DNA from: Actinomycetes bacterium
GTDB taxonomy: Bacteria; Actinomycetota; Coriobacteriia; Coriobacteriales; Eggerthellaceae
DNA length: 64,000 nt
Direction of reading: 5' to 3'
NCBI GenBank assembly: GCA_023429565.1
Contig: JAEZDJ010000073.1
Coordinates: 1-64,000, forward strand
The notes under the pieces are model-generated. The model had not been told where the DNA came from and made no database searches. It saw nothing but the letters and a program-made list of their open reading frames with translations. The position numbers and the translations under genes were made by a program. Shown here piece after piece: positions 51,991-60,413 of the stretch. Each line of letters opens with the position of its first letter. Position 1 is the stretch's first letter.

Positions 51991-52513
51991 CGTAGGCTGC
52001 GGCGGTCTCGGTAACGTTTCGGGCTGCCATGCAGCCGTTTCTTCGCGCCTGTTCCGCGCCAATCGGTTCCCCGTCGGGTCAGGGCTTCAATGTCGCGAAC
52101 CCGAGAAATGGCAAGGCGACCGATGCCAAGAGCATGCTGGGTTGCTTGCTGATTGGTGGAGTCGCTGATCAATGACGTGACGGTTGTTTAATGTGTTCGG
52201 TCTGCTTGCCGTTTCAAGGCTTCGTGCCAGGGCGACGCACGATCTCCCTCTGCTTGGATCGCCTCCCGTTGCGCCAGCCATGGGCGAAATGAGAGGGAGG
52301 GGATTGCGTGACCTTTCTCGCAGGGGCCGTTTGCGGTCTGCGGTACGGTGCTGAAATGAGATCGCGTCCAAGGGGAATGCCTTTCCCGCATGCAATCCGC
52401 AGGAAGCGATGCTGAGCCTGTCGTCTCATCTCCCTTGGGGTAGAATGACTGTCATTGGATGTCGTCCCGTGTTTTTGGGGCATCTCGCTTTGAGGGAAAG
52501 GAAGGGAGAGCGC
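51991..52513. other. long intergenic region before purine nucleoside phosphorylase
   Basis: This 523-nt stretch has no gene I can support. A 64-codon reverse frame (51978-52172) is very basic but starts with TTG and has no ribosome-binding site. TAGAAT at 52441-52446 is a possible -10 for the downstream gene. No hairpin with a T-run was seen. Confidence 0.45.
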
Positions 52514-53347
52514 ATGTCTGGGCGCAATGTGCTGAAGGATAATTTGGCGGAATCTGCCCGCATGGTCAGAGGGGCCATCGGCACGCGTGAGCCGAAGGTC
52601 GGGTTGATCCTCGGGTCGGGACTTGGTCCGTTGGCGGATCAGATAGAGGATGCCGTCTACCTTCCTTACGGTGAGGTTCCTCACATGAAGACGAGCACGG
52701 CGACGAGTCACGTGGGTCGGTTCGTCTGTGGCCGCTTGGGCGGCAAGACGGTCATCGCCATGCAGGGCCGCTTGCACGGATACGAGGGCAATACTGCGCA
52801 GGAAGTTGCGTACCCCGTTTGGCTCATGCAGGGGGTGGGAATCGAGACGCTGATTACCACCAACGCTGCCGGTGCCATCAACGAAACGTATGAGCCCGGA
52901 GACTTTTGCATCATGGAGGACCATATCAACTTCACTGGTCGAAATCCGGTGGCGGGAATTGACCCCGACGGCATCGCGTTTCGGTTCTTCTCCATGAAGG
53001 ATGCCTATGATCCGGCGCTGCGCCGGCTTGCACACGAGGTGGCGGATGAGCGCGGCATCCGTGTGCGGGAGGGTGTTTACCTGGGTCTTCTTGGTCCGAG
53101 CTTCGAGACGCCTGCCGAAATCCGTATGTTTCGCGCCTGGGGTGCCGATACCGTTGCCATGAGCGTTGTCGAGGAGGTCATCGCTGCATGCCATGTGGGA
53201 GTGCGGGTGCTGGGCATGTCCCTTGTCTCGAACATGGCCTGTGGAGTCGAAGGAGCCTCGCCCAACGACAAAGAAGTGCTCGAGGTGGCAAGGGGCCGCG
53301 AAGCCGATTTTGCGCGTCTCGTTTCCGACATCGTCGAGCGTATGTGA
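52514..53347 (+). CDS. purine nucleoside phosphorylase
   Basis: This enzyme splits purine nucleosides with phosphate to the free base and ribose-1-phosphate, for salvage. The protein belongs to the trimeric PNP/MTAP class: phosphate loop LILGSGLGPLAD, GRLHGYEGN, TNAAGAIN, DHINFTGRNP, and AMSVVEEVIAA with the base-binding region ending CGVEG. The 277 residues fit PNP rather than MTA phosphorylase, as does the Asn in SLVSNMACG. ATG 52514 follows GGGAGAG. It is followed 58 nt later by an unrelated hydrolase, perhaps in one transcript. Confidence 0.93.
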   Translation: MSGRNVLKDNLAESARMVRGAIGTREPKVGLILGSGLGPLADQIEDAVYLPYGEVPHMKTSTATSHVGRFVCGRLGGKTVIAMQGRLHGYEGNTAQEVAYPVWLMQGVGIETLITTNAAGAINETYEPGDFCIMEDHINFTGRNPVAGIDPDGIAFRFFSMKDAYDPALRRLAHEVADERGIRVREGVYLGLLGPSFETPAEIRMFRAWGADTVAMSVVEEVIAACHVGVRVLGMSLVSNMACGVEGASPNDKEVLEVARGREADFARLVSDIVERM

Positions 53348-53405
53348 AAGGATGAGTCCCCGCTTTGCGCGGCGGACTCCCGAGAGGAAGGACGGAAGGT
53401 TGCCC

Positions 53406-54212
53406 ATGGGACGTTGCCTGGCACTGCATGTGCTCGCGAGCGGGAGCCGCGGAAACGCGGCCATCGTGGAGGACACGCGAACTGGCGCAGGGGTTCTGGT
53501 CGACTGCGGCATTTGCAAACGTGACTTCTTTGAGCGCAGTTCCGAGGCGGGTTTCGATCCTGCCAAGCTTTCCGCCATCGTCATCACCCACGAACACACC
53601 GACCATACGAAGGGCCTTGGAGTTGTGTTGCGTGGACTGGCCAAGCAGGGAATCGCTCCGCCGGTGTATGTCGACGATGCCGTTCATGCAGCCAGCGGTG
53701 ACATCCGTGCCGTCGACGAATCGAGCGACATCCGCCCTCTCCGCGCGGGAGACTCCTTGTCTTTGGCCGGCATGGCCGTCCAAGTGTTTCGCACCTCGCA
53801 TGATGCAGCCTCGTCGTGCGGGTTCCGTTTCGAGGGGACCGACGGAGACTCTGTCGGCTTCATGACCGACACAGGGCTGGTGACGGGCGAAGCCGGCGAG
53901 GCTCTGCGCGGTGTGCGGCTGCTTGCCCTGGAGAGCAACCATGATGTGCAGATGCTGAAGGATGGGCCCTATCCCTATCCAGTGAAGCGGCGAGTCGGGT
54001 CAGATGTGGGGCACCTTTCGAATGTCCAGGCGGCCGAGGAGCTCGAGGCGTTGCTGTGCCATGAGCTCGAGCACGTGGTGGCCATGCACATATCCCAGAA
54101 CAACAACACCTATCGCCTCCCGGTCGAGGCCTTGGCTGCCGTTGTGTCCCGTGCGGCCCATCCTGCGCAGGTCCAGGCAGCATACCAGAAGCGTGTCGTC
54201 AGCGTGCGATAG
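53406..54212 (+). CDS. metallo-beta-lactamase-fold hydrolase (YycJ/WalJ-like)
   Basis: The 268-residue protein shows the MBL metal-binding motif THEHTDH (His62, His64, Asp66, His67), a second His in RTSHDAASSCGF, an Asp in MTDTG, and SNHD further on. The start LHVLASGSRGNAAIVED is typical of the YycJ/WalJ subgroup, which in Firmicutes coordinates cell division with DNA repair or acts as a 5' exonuclease. Here there is no walRK neighbour, so only the enzyme class is secure. ATG 53406 has GGAAGG 7-8 nt upstream. It is convergent with crcB. Confidence 0.9.
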   Translation: MGRCLALHVLASGSRGNAAIVEDTRTGAGVLVDCGICKRDFFERSSEAGFDPAKLSAIVITHEHTDHTKGLGVVLRGLAKQGIAPPVYVDDAVHAASGDIRAVDESSDIRPLRAGDSLSLAGMAVQVFRTSHDAASSCGFRFEGTDGDSVGFMTDTGLVTGEAGEALRGVRLLALESNHDVQMLKDGPYPYPVKRRVGSDVGHLSNVQAAEELEALLCHELEHVVAMHISQNNNTYRLPVEALAAVVSRAAHPAQVQAAYQKRVVSVR

Positions 54213-54226
54213 CGGTTTGGATGCGA

Positions 54227-54271
54227 TGCCCGAGATCACGTACGGGCAGCGATTTCCCCCGATGGCTGCCC
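54227..54271. terminator. two overlapping hairpins between convergent MBL hydrolase and crcB
   Basis: TGCCCG (54227-54232) can pair with CGGGCA (54243-54248). Alternatively GGGCAGC (54244-54250) pairs with GCTGCCC (54265-54271). The two structures share bases and exclude each other. They fill the 60-nt gap between the convergent genes. Neither has a strong T-run. Confidence 0.4.
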
Positions 54272-54272
54272 T

Positions 54273-54662
54273 CTAGGCGTTCGCCCAGTCGCCGACCGCA
54301 TTTCCGGCGAAGACGGCAATGAGCCCGAGGATGACGCTTGTGGCGATGTAGAGAACGGCTGTCGGCATATTGCCGTCTTGGATCAGCTGCATGGACTCAA
54401 GGCTGAACGTGGAGAACGTGGTGAACCCTCCGCATATTCCCACCTTCAGGAAGAGCAGGAGATGCGGATCGAGATTGCTGTTCTTTGTGAAATGGACGAC
54501 GAGGAACCCGATGAGAAACGATCCGACCACGTTGATGCCGAGCGTGACGAAGGGGAAGCCGGACTGGCTGCCCGGCGAGAGAAAACCAAGCAGGTAACGG
54601 GCGACCGATCCGATGAATCCTCCCACGCCGACGAACAGGCAGTCAATGAACAAGGGGCCCAT
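54273..54662 (-). CDS. crcB: fluoride ion channel Fluc/CrcB
   Basis: Fluc proteins are dimeric fluoride-export channels. The 129 residues hold four membrane helices, with family motifs VGGFIGSVARYLLG, TLGINVVGSFLIGF (conserved Asn) and GICGGFTTFSTFSLE, which includes the phenylalanines lining the pore. There is a single gene rather than a heterodimer pair. ATG 54662 has only GAGGCG 13 nt upstream; no better start is in frame. I looked for a fluoride riboswitch upstream and did not see the conserved layout. Confidence 0.93.
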   Translation of the reverse strand: MGPLFIDCLFVGVGGFIGSVARYLLGFLSPGSQSGFPFVTLGINVVGSFLIGFLVVHFTKNSNLDPHLLLFLKVGICGGFTTFSTFSLESMQLIQDGNMPTAVLYIATSVILGLIAVFAGNAVGDWANA

Positions 54663-54897
54663 GTCTACGAATGCGCCTCGCTCGGTTTGGCTGCAGCGCG
54701 TCGGTCTCTTGTGCGGCCTCGACGGGCGTCGTTCTGGCTCACGGAAGGTCTCCTTCGGTCCGGCGCGGTCCAGGAGCGCCGCCATCACTTTCAAACTTCG
54801 CCATTGTAGCACTGCAAGGTCTCTCATCGAACAGGTCTCATTTTTTTGATACGATGGCAACAAGGTGAAACGGTCCATCGCGTGCAAGGAGGCTTCT

Positions 54898-55881
54898 ATG
54901 AAGTTGCTGGTTATCGGCGACGAGAAGAGGACGAGGAAGTATCTGCCCGATCTTCCTATTGTCGACGAGGTCGATCTGGCCGTGATGAAGAGGGGTTCTT
55001 CCGACGACGACCTTCTCGCCTGCGCTGGCGACGCCGATTTCATCCTGGCCGATGCCATCAGCCCGGTGAGCGCGCGGCTCATACGGTCCATGCCGAACCT
55101 CAAGCTCATTCACTCCGAGGGGGTGGCTTTCGACCTCATTGACCTCGCCGCAGCGCGAGAGCGGGGAGTGACCGTGTGCAACAACGCCGGCGTGAACGCG
55201 GCGGCGGTCGCCGAACAGACCGTCCTGCTCATGCTTGCCTGCCTTCGGGATGTGGTCGCGGGGGATGCTGCGGTGCGGGCGGGACTTCAGATCCAAGCGA
55301 AGGAACGCATGATGGTGGAAGGAATTCGCGAGCTTGGAGACTGCAAGGTCGGGTTCGTGGGATTCGGGGCTATTGCCCAGGCGACAGCCATGCGGCTTTC
55401 GGGCTGGGGCTGCCACATGGCATACAACAAACGAACGCCTCTCTCTTCCGGGGACGGGGAACGTCTGAATGTGCGGTTCGAGTCACTGGATGACCTTGTA
55501 GCCACCAGCGACATTGTGAGCCTGCACGTTCCTGTCACCGACGAGACGCGTGCCATGGTCGATGACGCTTTCTTTTCCCGCATGAAGAATGATGCCATCC
55601 TCATCAACACGGCGCGAGGGGAGATTGTGGATCAGGAGGCGCTCGCCCGTGCCCTTGAGCATGGGTCGATCGCGGCGGCTGGCTGCGACACCTTGTCTCC
55701 CGAACCTGTGTCCGTCGATCACCCTTTGCTAAAGCTGCCTCCAGCGGCCGCCCGGCGGATGGTGCTCTCGCCCCACATCGGCGGCGTCACTGAGGGAATG
55801 TTTTACCGTGCTCACCGCATGGTTTGGGAGAATGTCGCGCGAGTAGCTTTGGGCCAGAAGCCTTTGAACATCGTCTCATAG
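54898..55881 (+). CDS. D-isomer 2-hydroxyacid dehydrogenase (SerA-like)
   Basis: This 327-residue NAD-dependent dehydrogenase has the family architecture: GFVGFGAIAQATAMRLSGWG as the NAD loop, catalytic Arg in INTARGEIVDQEAL, the Glu in the SPEPV region and His in VLSPHIGG. It has no C-terminal ACT domain, so if it is a 3-phosphoglycerate dehydrogenase it is the short form. serC lies 1.2 kb downstream on the same strand, supporting a role in serine synthesis. Other 2-hydroxyacids remain possible. ATG 54898 has a perfect AAGGAGG. Confidence 0.88.
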   Translation: MKLLVIGDEKRTRKYLPDLPIVDEVDLAVMKRGSSDDDLLACAGDADFILADAISPVSARLIRSMPNLKLIHSEGVAFDLIDLAAARERGVTVCNNAGVNAAAVAEQTVLLMLACLRDVVAGDAAVRAGLQIQAKERMMVEGIRELGDCKVGFVGFGAIAQATAMRLSGWGCHMAYNKRTPLSSGDGERLNVRFESLDDLVATSDIVSLHVPVTDETRAMVDDAFFSRMKNDAILINTARGEIVDQEALARALEHGSIAAAGCDTLSPEPVSVDHPLLKLPPAAARRMVLSPHIGGVTEGMFYRAHRMVWENVARVALGQKPLNIVS

Positions 55882-55908
55882 CCTTCCCGGCACCAAGGCG
55901 GCTTGCGG

Positions 55909-56820
55909 TCACAGGGCGATGCTATAGGAATGAAACGATGAGGCAGCAGAGATGATCTCGTCGAATTTCCAATGCTTGGCCGTTCTCTCAATGCTCTGGG
56001 GATCTCTGATCTCAAGGAGGCTGTGCTCGTCGATGCCGACGAGGACGATGTGGTCATCGTCCGATCCAAAGGTTTCGGAGGAGACGGATGCTATCACCGG
56101 TCGCCCGGCGGCGAGTTCGCGGCGTATGGCGCGCTCGTTGCCGTCGACGTCGTGAGCCGAGAGCCCAAGCAGTCCCGATCCTTCCGACAGCAGGGTCTCC
56201 GAGTTCTCGGGGCCGGCATAATTGCCCTGTTGCACCAAGTCGGCAGATTCGGGCGGGCCCACTGAGGCGTCACCCGTGAGGCTGATTCGAACCATTGTCA
56301 GACAGAGCGGCGCAGATCCCGCCGCTCCGATCGTGTCGCTGCCATAGGAGTGTCCGGACCATTGGGGATCTGTTTGGTAAAGGGAGGGAATCGTGCCCTG
56401 GCGCCAATCGGCCACGGGAGTGCTTGCGCTCTCGTCTTCCGAGCCGGACTCCTTGACTGCGCCGATGGCCTGGGAGGTTCCATCGAAGAAACCCGTGAAC
56501 ACCTGAAATGCAAAGACTCCCGTGAATGCCAGCGCCACCAGCACGACGACGGTGACGACGAACGAGGAGAGGGGGAGCATCGATTCGGCATTCTTGGAGT
56601 TTGATTTGAAGAGGGGCCGCTGAATGGAAGGCCGGGCGGGCTTGACCGACGCGGATTGGGCACAGGGCTCGATGTGCGGCGCCGGCGGCCGAGGTGGCGC
56701 GGCGCGGCGAACTCCGTAGGAGCAATTGGACAGACGACGACGCTTCGACACAGTGAGATCGAATTTATTGGCTGGCCCAGAGTTCTGAGCGGTGAAGTAT
56801 GGGAAGCCTCGGTACGTCAT
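55909..56820 (-). CDS. membrane-anchored peptidase C39-like protein, catalytic Cys replaced by Ser
   Basis: The 303-residue protein has a basic, Pro-rich cytoplasmic N terminus (about 1-80), one membrane helix (SFVVTVVVLVALAFTGVFAF) and an external domain with the C39-like papain fold: PSLYQTDPQWSGHSYG, TIGAAGSAPLCLTMV, and DDHIVLVGID...EIRDPQS. The usual GCGPT loop, which provides the nucleophile, reads GSAPL here, so Ser169 takes the place of the catalytic Cys; His257 and the following Asp are kept. It may be a binding pseudo-enzyme. It lies between serA-like and serC genes but on the opposite strand. Start ATG 56820 is likely; internal ATG 56580 would drop the cytoplasmic part. Confidence 0.8.
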   Translation of the reverse strand: MTYRGFPYFTAQNSGPANKFDLTVSKRRRLSNCSYGVRRAAPPRPPAPHIEPCAQSASVKPARPSIQRPLFKSNSKNAESMLPLSSFVVTVVVLVALAFTGVFAFQVFTGFFDGTSQAIGAVKESGSEDESASTPVADWRQGTIPSLYQTDPQWSGHSYGSDTIGAAGSAPLCLTMVRISLTGDASVGPPESADLVQQGNYAGPENSETLLSEGSGLLGLSAHDVDGNERAIRRELAAGRPVIASVSSETFGSDDDHIVLVGIDEHSLLEIRDPQSIERTAKHWKFDEIISAASSFHSYSIAL

Positions 56821-57077
56821 GCCATTCCTGTCCTGTCCTGATCGTGGAAGAGAGTGTAAGCCGTCAGCGAGGGGAGTCTGGCGAGGCCTGCGAACCGTTT
56901 CCCTGTGTTGTTCTGTCGGTTAGCGAACCGACATCAGCTATCTGCGCGTTGCCGTATTACAATGCGCGATACGGAATTGATGCCTCGTGCCGCTCTGCCA
57001 TGGCCATCCATGGTGCCAGCCGTCTTGCGCGAAGGAGCGCGACGTGCTTCGGGGATCAAGCGAAAGGAGATCGCTTC

Positions 57078-58160
57078 ATGAGTAGGGTGTACAACTTTTC
57101 GGCTGGTCCTGCCGTTCTGCCAGAGGAGGTCCTGTCGGAAGCCGCATCTGAGATGCTGGACTATCGCGGGACGGGAATGTCCGTGATGGAGATGAGCCAT
57201 CGGTCGAAGGCGTTTGGGGACATCATCGAGAACGCCGAGGCTGATCTGCGCACCCTCGTGGGCATTCCCGACAACTATCGCGTGCTGTTCCTGCAGGGGG
57301 GTGCGTCGCAGCAGTTTGCCGCAGTACCGATGAACCTCATGAAAAACCGTGTGGCCGACTATGTCATCACGGGTTCCTGGGCGAAAAAGGCATTCAAAGA
57401 GGCCAAGCTCTATGGCGATGCCCGGGCGGTCGCCAGCAGCGAGGATGAGACGTTCTCCTCTATTCCCGACTGCTCAGACCTGCCTATCTCCGAAGATGCG
57501 GACTACGTTTACATCTGCGAGAACAACACCATCTATGGCACAAAGTTCCACACGCTTCCCAACACCAAGGGCAAGGATCTCGTGGCCGACGTGTCGTCCT
57601 GCTTTCTCTCCGAGCCGGTGGACATCGAAAAGTATGGCGTGATGTACGGTGGCGCCCAGAAGAACATCGGTCCGGCAGGCGTGGTCGTCTCCATCATTCG
57701 GGAAGACCTCATCACGGACGACGTCTTGGAAGGAACGCCGACCATGTTGAAATGGAAAACGCAGGCCGATGCGCATTCCCTCTACAACACTCCGCCAGCC
57801 TATGGAATCTATATCTGCGGCAAGGTGTTCAAGTGGCTGAAGGACCAAGGGGGCCTCGAGGCCATGAAGGAGCGCAATGTGGAGAAGGCCGCGGTGCTCT
57901 ATGACTTCCTCGACCAGAGCAATCTGTTCCGCGGAACGGTGCGCAAAGAGGACCGATCCCTCATGAACGTGCCGTTTGTGACGGGCGATGCAGATCTCGA
58001 TGCGGCGTTTGTGGCTGAGGCGAAGGCGGTCGGACTTGAGAGCCTCAAGGGCCATCGCAGCGTCGGCGGCATGCGTGCAAGCATCTATAACGCCATGCCG
58101 AAGGCTGGCGTGGAAAAGCTGGTCCAGTTCATGGACGGCTTTGAGAAGGCACACGCGTAG
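57078..58160 (+). CDS. serC: phosphoserine aminotransferase
   Basis: SerC makes 3-phosphoserine from 3-phosphohydroxypyruvate and glutamate, using PLP. The N terminus VYNFSAGPAVLPEEVL, the block GTGMSVMEMSHRS, and FLQGGASQQFAAVP are diagnostic. The PLP lysine is Lys195 in YGGAQKNIGPAG. The C terminus ends with the conserved GHRSVGGMRASIYNAMP. The 360 residues are normal. ATG 57078 follows AAAGGAGA. A terminator follows. With the serA-like gene it gives two of the three serine-pathway steps; no serB was found here. Confidence 0.97.
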   Translation: MSRVYNFSAGPAVLPEEVLSEAASEMLDYRGTGMSVMEMSHRSKAFGDIIENAEADLRTLVGIPDNYRVLFLQGGASQQFAAVPMNLMKNRVADYVITGSWAKKAFKEAKLYGDARAVASSEDETFSSIPDCSDLPISEDADYVYICENNTIYGTKFHTLPNTKGKDLVADVSSCFLSEPVDIEKYGVMYGGAQKNIGPAGVVVSIIREDLITDDVLEGTPTMLKWKTQADAHSLYNTPPAYGIYICGKVFKWLKDQGGLEAMKERNVEKAAVLYDFLDQSNLFRGTVRKEDRSLMNVPFVTGDADLDAAFVAEAKAVGLESLKGHRSVGGMRASIYNAMPKAGVEKLVQFMDGFEKAHA

Positions 58161-58183
58161 GTCAACCTCTCCACTCCGCATGG

Positions 58184-58221
58184 GGGCGACATGTCGCGAG
58201 ACATGCCGCCCTTCTTTCTTT
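58184..58221 (+). terminator. intrinsic terminator of serC
   Basis: GGGCG-A-CATGTC (58184-58195) pairs with GACATG-C-CGCCC (58200-58211), one mismatch, closed by a GCGA tetraloop and followed by TTCTTTCTTT. Confidence 0.85.
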
Positions 58222-58374
58222 GGACGATGAACTGCAGCGCGGCTCCTGTTCTGTGCGATGGGGGAATGTGGTCCACGCGGAAGGGCGTTTCGCACTTTAT
58301 CATCACAAAGTGGGCCGGGTTCTGCATAAGTCTGACTCGAACGCGTCGATTGGCGGCTGATTCCAAACTTTCAC

Positions 58375-58402
58375 TTGCGCGTGCGCGGCGGTGGGGTATA
58401 CT
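58375..58402 (+). promoter_or_regulatory. promoter of the ilv operon leader
   Basis: TTGCGC (58375-58380), 16 nt, TATACT (58397-58402) places transcription start near 58409. This leaves a leader of about 320 nt before ilvD, matching the structured region described next. Confidence 0.55.
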
Positions 58403-58408
58403 GCTCTG

Positions 58409-58700
58409 CAACAAGTTCATAGACGAAATGCGTTGACGAGGACAGTAGGAACGAACCCATCTTCAGAGAGCCGGCGGGTGCTGCGAGCCGGTGGTGGGCG
58501 GTCCGAAAGCCACCTCCGAGCAGTTTGGATCGAACGTTTCGTGTCATGTCGGACAATCTTCGACCGGATGCGGAGCAAGTAGGCTGAGCCGGCGACTCCG
58601 TTACCAGTCTGATTGAGGCACCGTTCCACTGTTGTGTGGGATGCAATGTCTCTCTTCCTTCTGAGGTCCTGGTGCAGCTTACCTGCAACAGGATTTTTTT
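58409..58700 (+). ncRNA. T-box-like riboswitch leader of the ilv operon
   Basis: The leader carries T-box landmarks in order. AGTA (58444-58447) faces GAAAGCCA (58505-58512) across an internal loop. A helix CCCATC / GGTGGG (58456-58461 / 58493-58498) leads to AGAGAG (58465-58470) and a distal stem CCGGC / GCCGG (58471-58475 / 58487-58491). A basal GAGG / CCTC helix closes stem I. A stem-II-like AAGTAGG...CCGTTACC (58577-58605) follows, then an intrinsic terminator. In the register GAAA-codon-A the specifier reads GCC (Ala); ACC and CTC lie in neighbouring registers. The 3' T-box sequence itself is not clear: TGGT occurs at 58670-58673 and TGGG at 58637-58640. Confidence 0.7.
58667..58700 (+). 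terminator. intrinsic terminator/attenuator before ilvD
   Basis: TCCTG-G-TGCAG (58667-58677) pairs with CTGCA-A-CAGGA (58683-58693), one internal mismatch, 5-nt loop, then seven T. It sits 30 nt before ilvD, so readthrough must be regulated for the operon to be expressed. Confidence 0.88.
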
Positions 58701-58730
58701 ATGGCATGACAGGGAAGGGAGAAAAGCGAG

Positions 58731-60413
58731 ATGCAGCTGAGAAGCAAAGCCGTCACAGCGGGCGTCGCACGAGCCCCGCATCGCAGCCTGCTGAAGGCTG
58801 ACGGCATCACCGACGAGGAGATGAAGAGGCCTCTCGTCGCCGTGTTCAATTCCCACAACGACATCATTCCGGGGCACAACAACCTTGACAAGATCGCTGA
58901 GGCCGTGAAGGCGGGCATCTACATGGCGGGCGGGGTGCCTTTCGAGATGTCCACCATAGGCGTGTGCGACGGCATTGCCATGAACCACGAGGGGATGCAT
59001 TACTCCCTCGTGTCTCGTGAGGTCATTGCCGATTCCCTGGAATGCGCCGTTCAGGGACATGCCTTCGACGCCCTCGTCTGCATTCCGAATTGCGACAAGG
59101 TCGTGCCCGGCATGCTGCTGGGGGCGTTGCGTGTGAACATTCCCACGGTGTTCGTGTCGGGCGGCCCCATGCTGGCCGGCACGCAACCCGGTGGGTGCGG
59201 TCCCACCACCGACCTCAACACGCTGTTTGACGGCGCGGCGGCAGTGCAGCATGGCACCATGACCGAAGACGAGCTCAAGCGCTATGAGGACACCGCATGT
59301 CCAACCTGCGGCAGCTGTTCAGGCATGTTCACGGCTAATTCCATGAATTGCCTGTGCGAGGCACTTGGCATCGCCCTCCCCGGCAACGGAACCATCCCCG
59401 CCGTTTATTCGGAGCGCATCCGCCTGGCGAAGCATGCCGGCATGAAGGTCATGGAGCTTCTTGAGAAGGGAGTCACCGCGCGCGACATCGTGGACGGGGC
59501 CGCCATACGCAATGCCATGGAATGCGACATGGCGTTTGGCGGTTCAACAAACACGGTGCTGCATCTGACCGCCATCGCGCAGGAGGCGGGGCATCCCATC
59601 ACCATGGATGACTGGGATGCGGCAAGCTCTCGCACACCGCATCTCGTGAAGCTTCAGCCTTCGGGACCAAGGCCTCTGTCCGATCTCTATGAGGTCGGAG
59701 GCGTTCCGGTCGTCATTGCCGAATTGGACAAGCTTGGACTGATCGAGCGCGATGCCCTCACCTGCATGGGCACGATGGGCGAGTATCTGAAGAGCTTGGC
59801 CGAGAGCGGCATCGGAGCCGATGGCGAGGTGTGTCGCTCCTCTGACAACCCATTCAGCCCGGTGGGTGCTTTGCGTGTGCTTCATGGGGCCATCGCTCCT
59901 GATGGCGCCATCGTCAAGAAGTCGGCGGTGGACCCGTCCATGATGAACCATACGGGCCCGGCGCGCGTGTTCGATTCGGAGGAAGCAGCCTGTGCGGCCA
60001 TCGACTCGGGAGGCATTGTGGCGGGCGATGTCGTCGTCATACGCTATGAGGGTCCAAAGGGCGGTCCTGGAATGCGCGAGATGCTGACCCCCACCTCCTC
60101 GATTGTGGGAATGGGGCTGTCGACGAGCGTGGCCCTCATCACTGACGGACGTTTCTCGGGGGCGACCAAAGGACCTGCCGTTGGGCACGTGAGCCCGGAG
60201 GCAGCCGCAGGCGGACCCATCGCGCTCATCGAAGAGGGCGATCTCGTCACCGTTGACATTGAGGGTGGCGCGCTTCGGCTTGACGTGGAGGATGCTGAAT
60301 GGGAGCGCCGCCGTGCCGCATGGCGACCACCTGCTCCGAAGCATGACCACGGCGTCTTGGCCAAGTATGCAAAGCTCGTGTCGTCCGCGGACAAGGGGGC
60401 GTATGTCTCATGA
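58731..60413 (+). CDS. ilvD: dihydroxy-acid dehydratase
   Basis: IlvD dehydrates 2,3-dihydroxy acids to 2-oxo acids, the third common step to valine and isoleucine, using an iron-sulfur cluster. The cluster cysteines are in CIPNCDK and CPTCGSCSGMF. Other family blocks are GGPMLAGT, AFGGSTNTVLHL, SPVGALRVLHGA, RYEGPKGGPGMREM and TDGRFSGATKGPAVGHVSPEAA. The 560 residues are typical. ATG 58731 follows GGGAAGGGAG. It is the first gene of ilvD-ilvB-ilvN-ilvC and overlaps ilvB by 4 nt (ATGA). Confidence 0.98.
   Translation: MQLRSKAVTAGVARAPHRSLLKADGITDEEMKRPLVAVFNSHNDIIPGHNNLDKIAEAVKAGIYMAGGVPFEMSTIGVCDGIAMNHEGMHYSLVSREVIADSLECAVQGHAFDALVCIPNCDKVVPGMLLGALRVNIPTVFVSGGPMLAGTQPGGCGPTTDLNTLFDGAAAVQHGTMTEDELKRYEDTACPTCGSCSGMFTANSMNCLCEALGIALPGNGTIPAVYSERIRLAKHAGMKVMELLEKGVTARDIVDGAAIRNAMECDMAFGGSTNTVLHLTAIAQEAGHPITMDDWDAASSRTPHLVKLQPSGPRPLSDLYEVGGVPVVIAELDKLGLIERDALTCMGTMGEYLKSLAESGIGADGEVCRSSDNPFSPVGALRVLHGAIAPDGAIVKKSAVDPSMMNHTGPARVFDSEEAACAAIDSGGIVAGDVVVIRYEGPKGGPGMREMLTPTSSIVGMGLSTSVALITDGRFSGATKGPAVGHVSPEAAAGGPIALIEEGDLVTVDIEGGALRLDVEDAEWERRRAAWRPPAPKHDHGVLAKYAKLVSSADKGAYVS

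Noticed and set aside
51978..52172. 64-codon basic reverse-strand frame
   Set aside because: It starts with TTG, has no ribosome-binding site and partly overlaps the end of prmC; the composition is Arg-rich as expected from a GC-rich shadow.
54663..54840. fluoride riboswitch upstream of crcB
   Set aside because: A GATGG-containing GC-rich stretch was checked, but the conserved pseudoknot pattern could not be formed.
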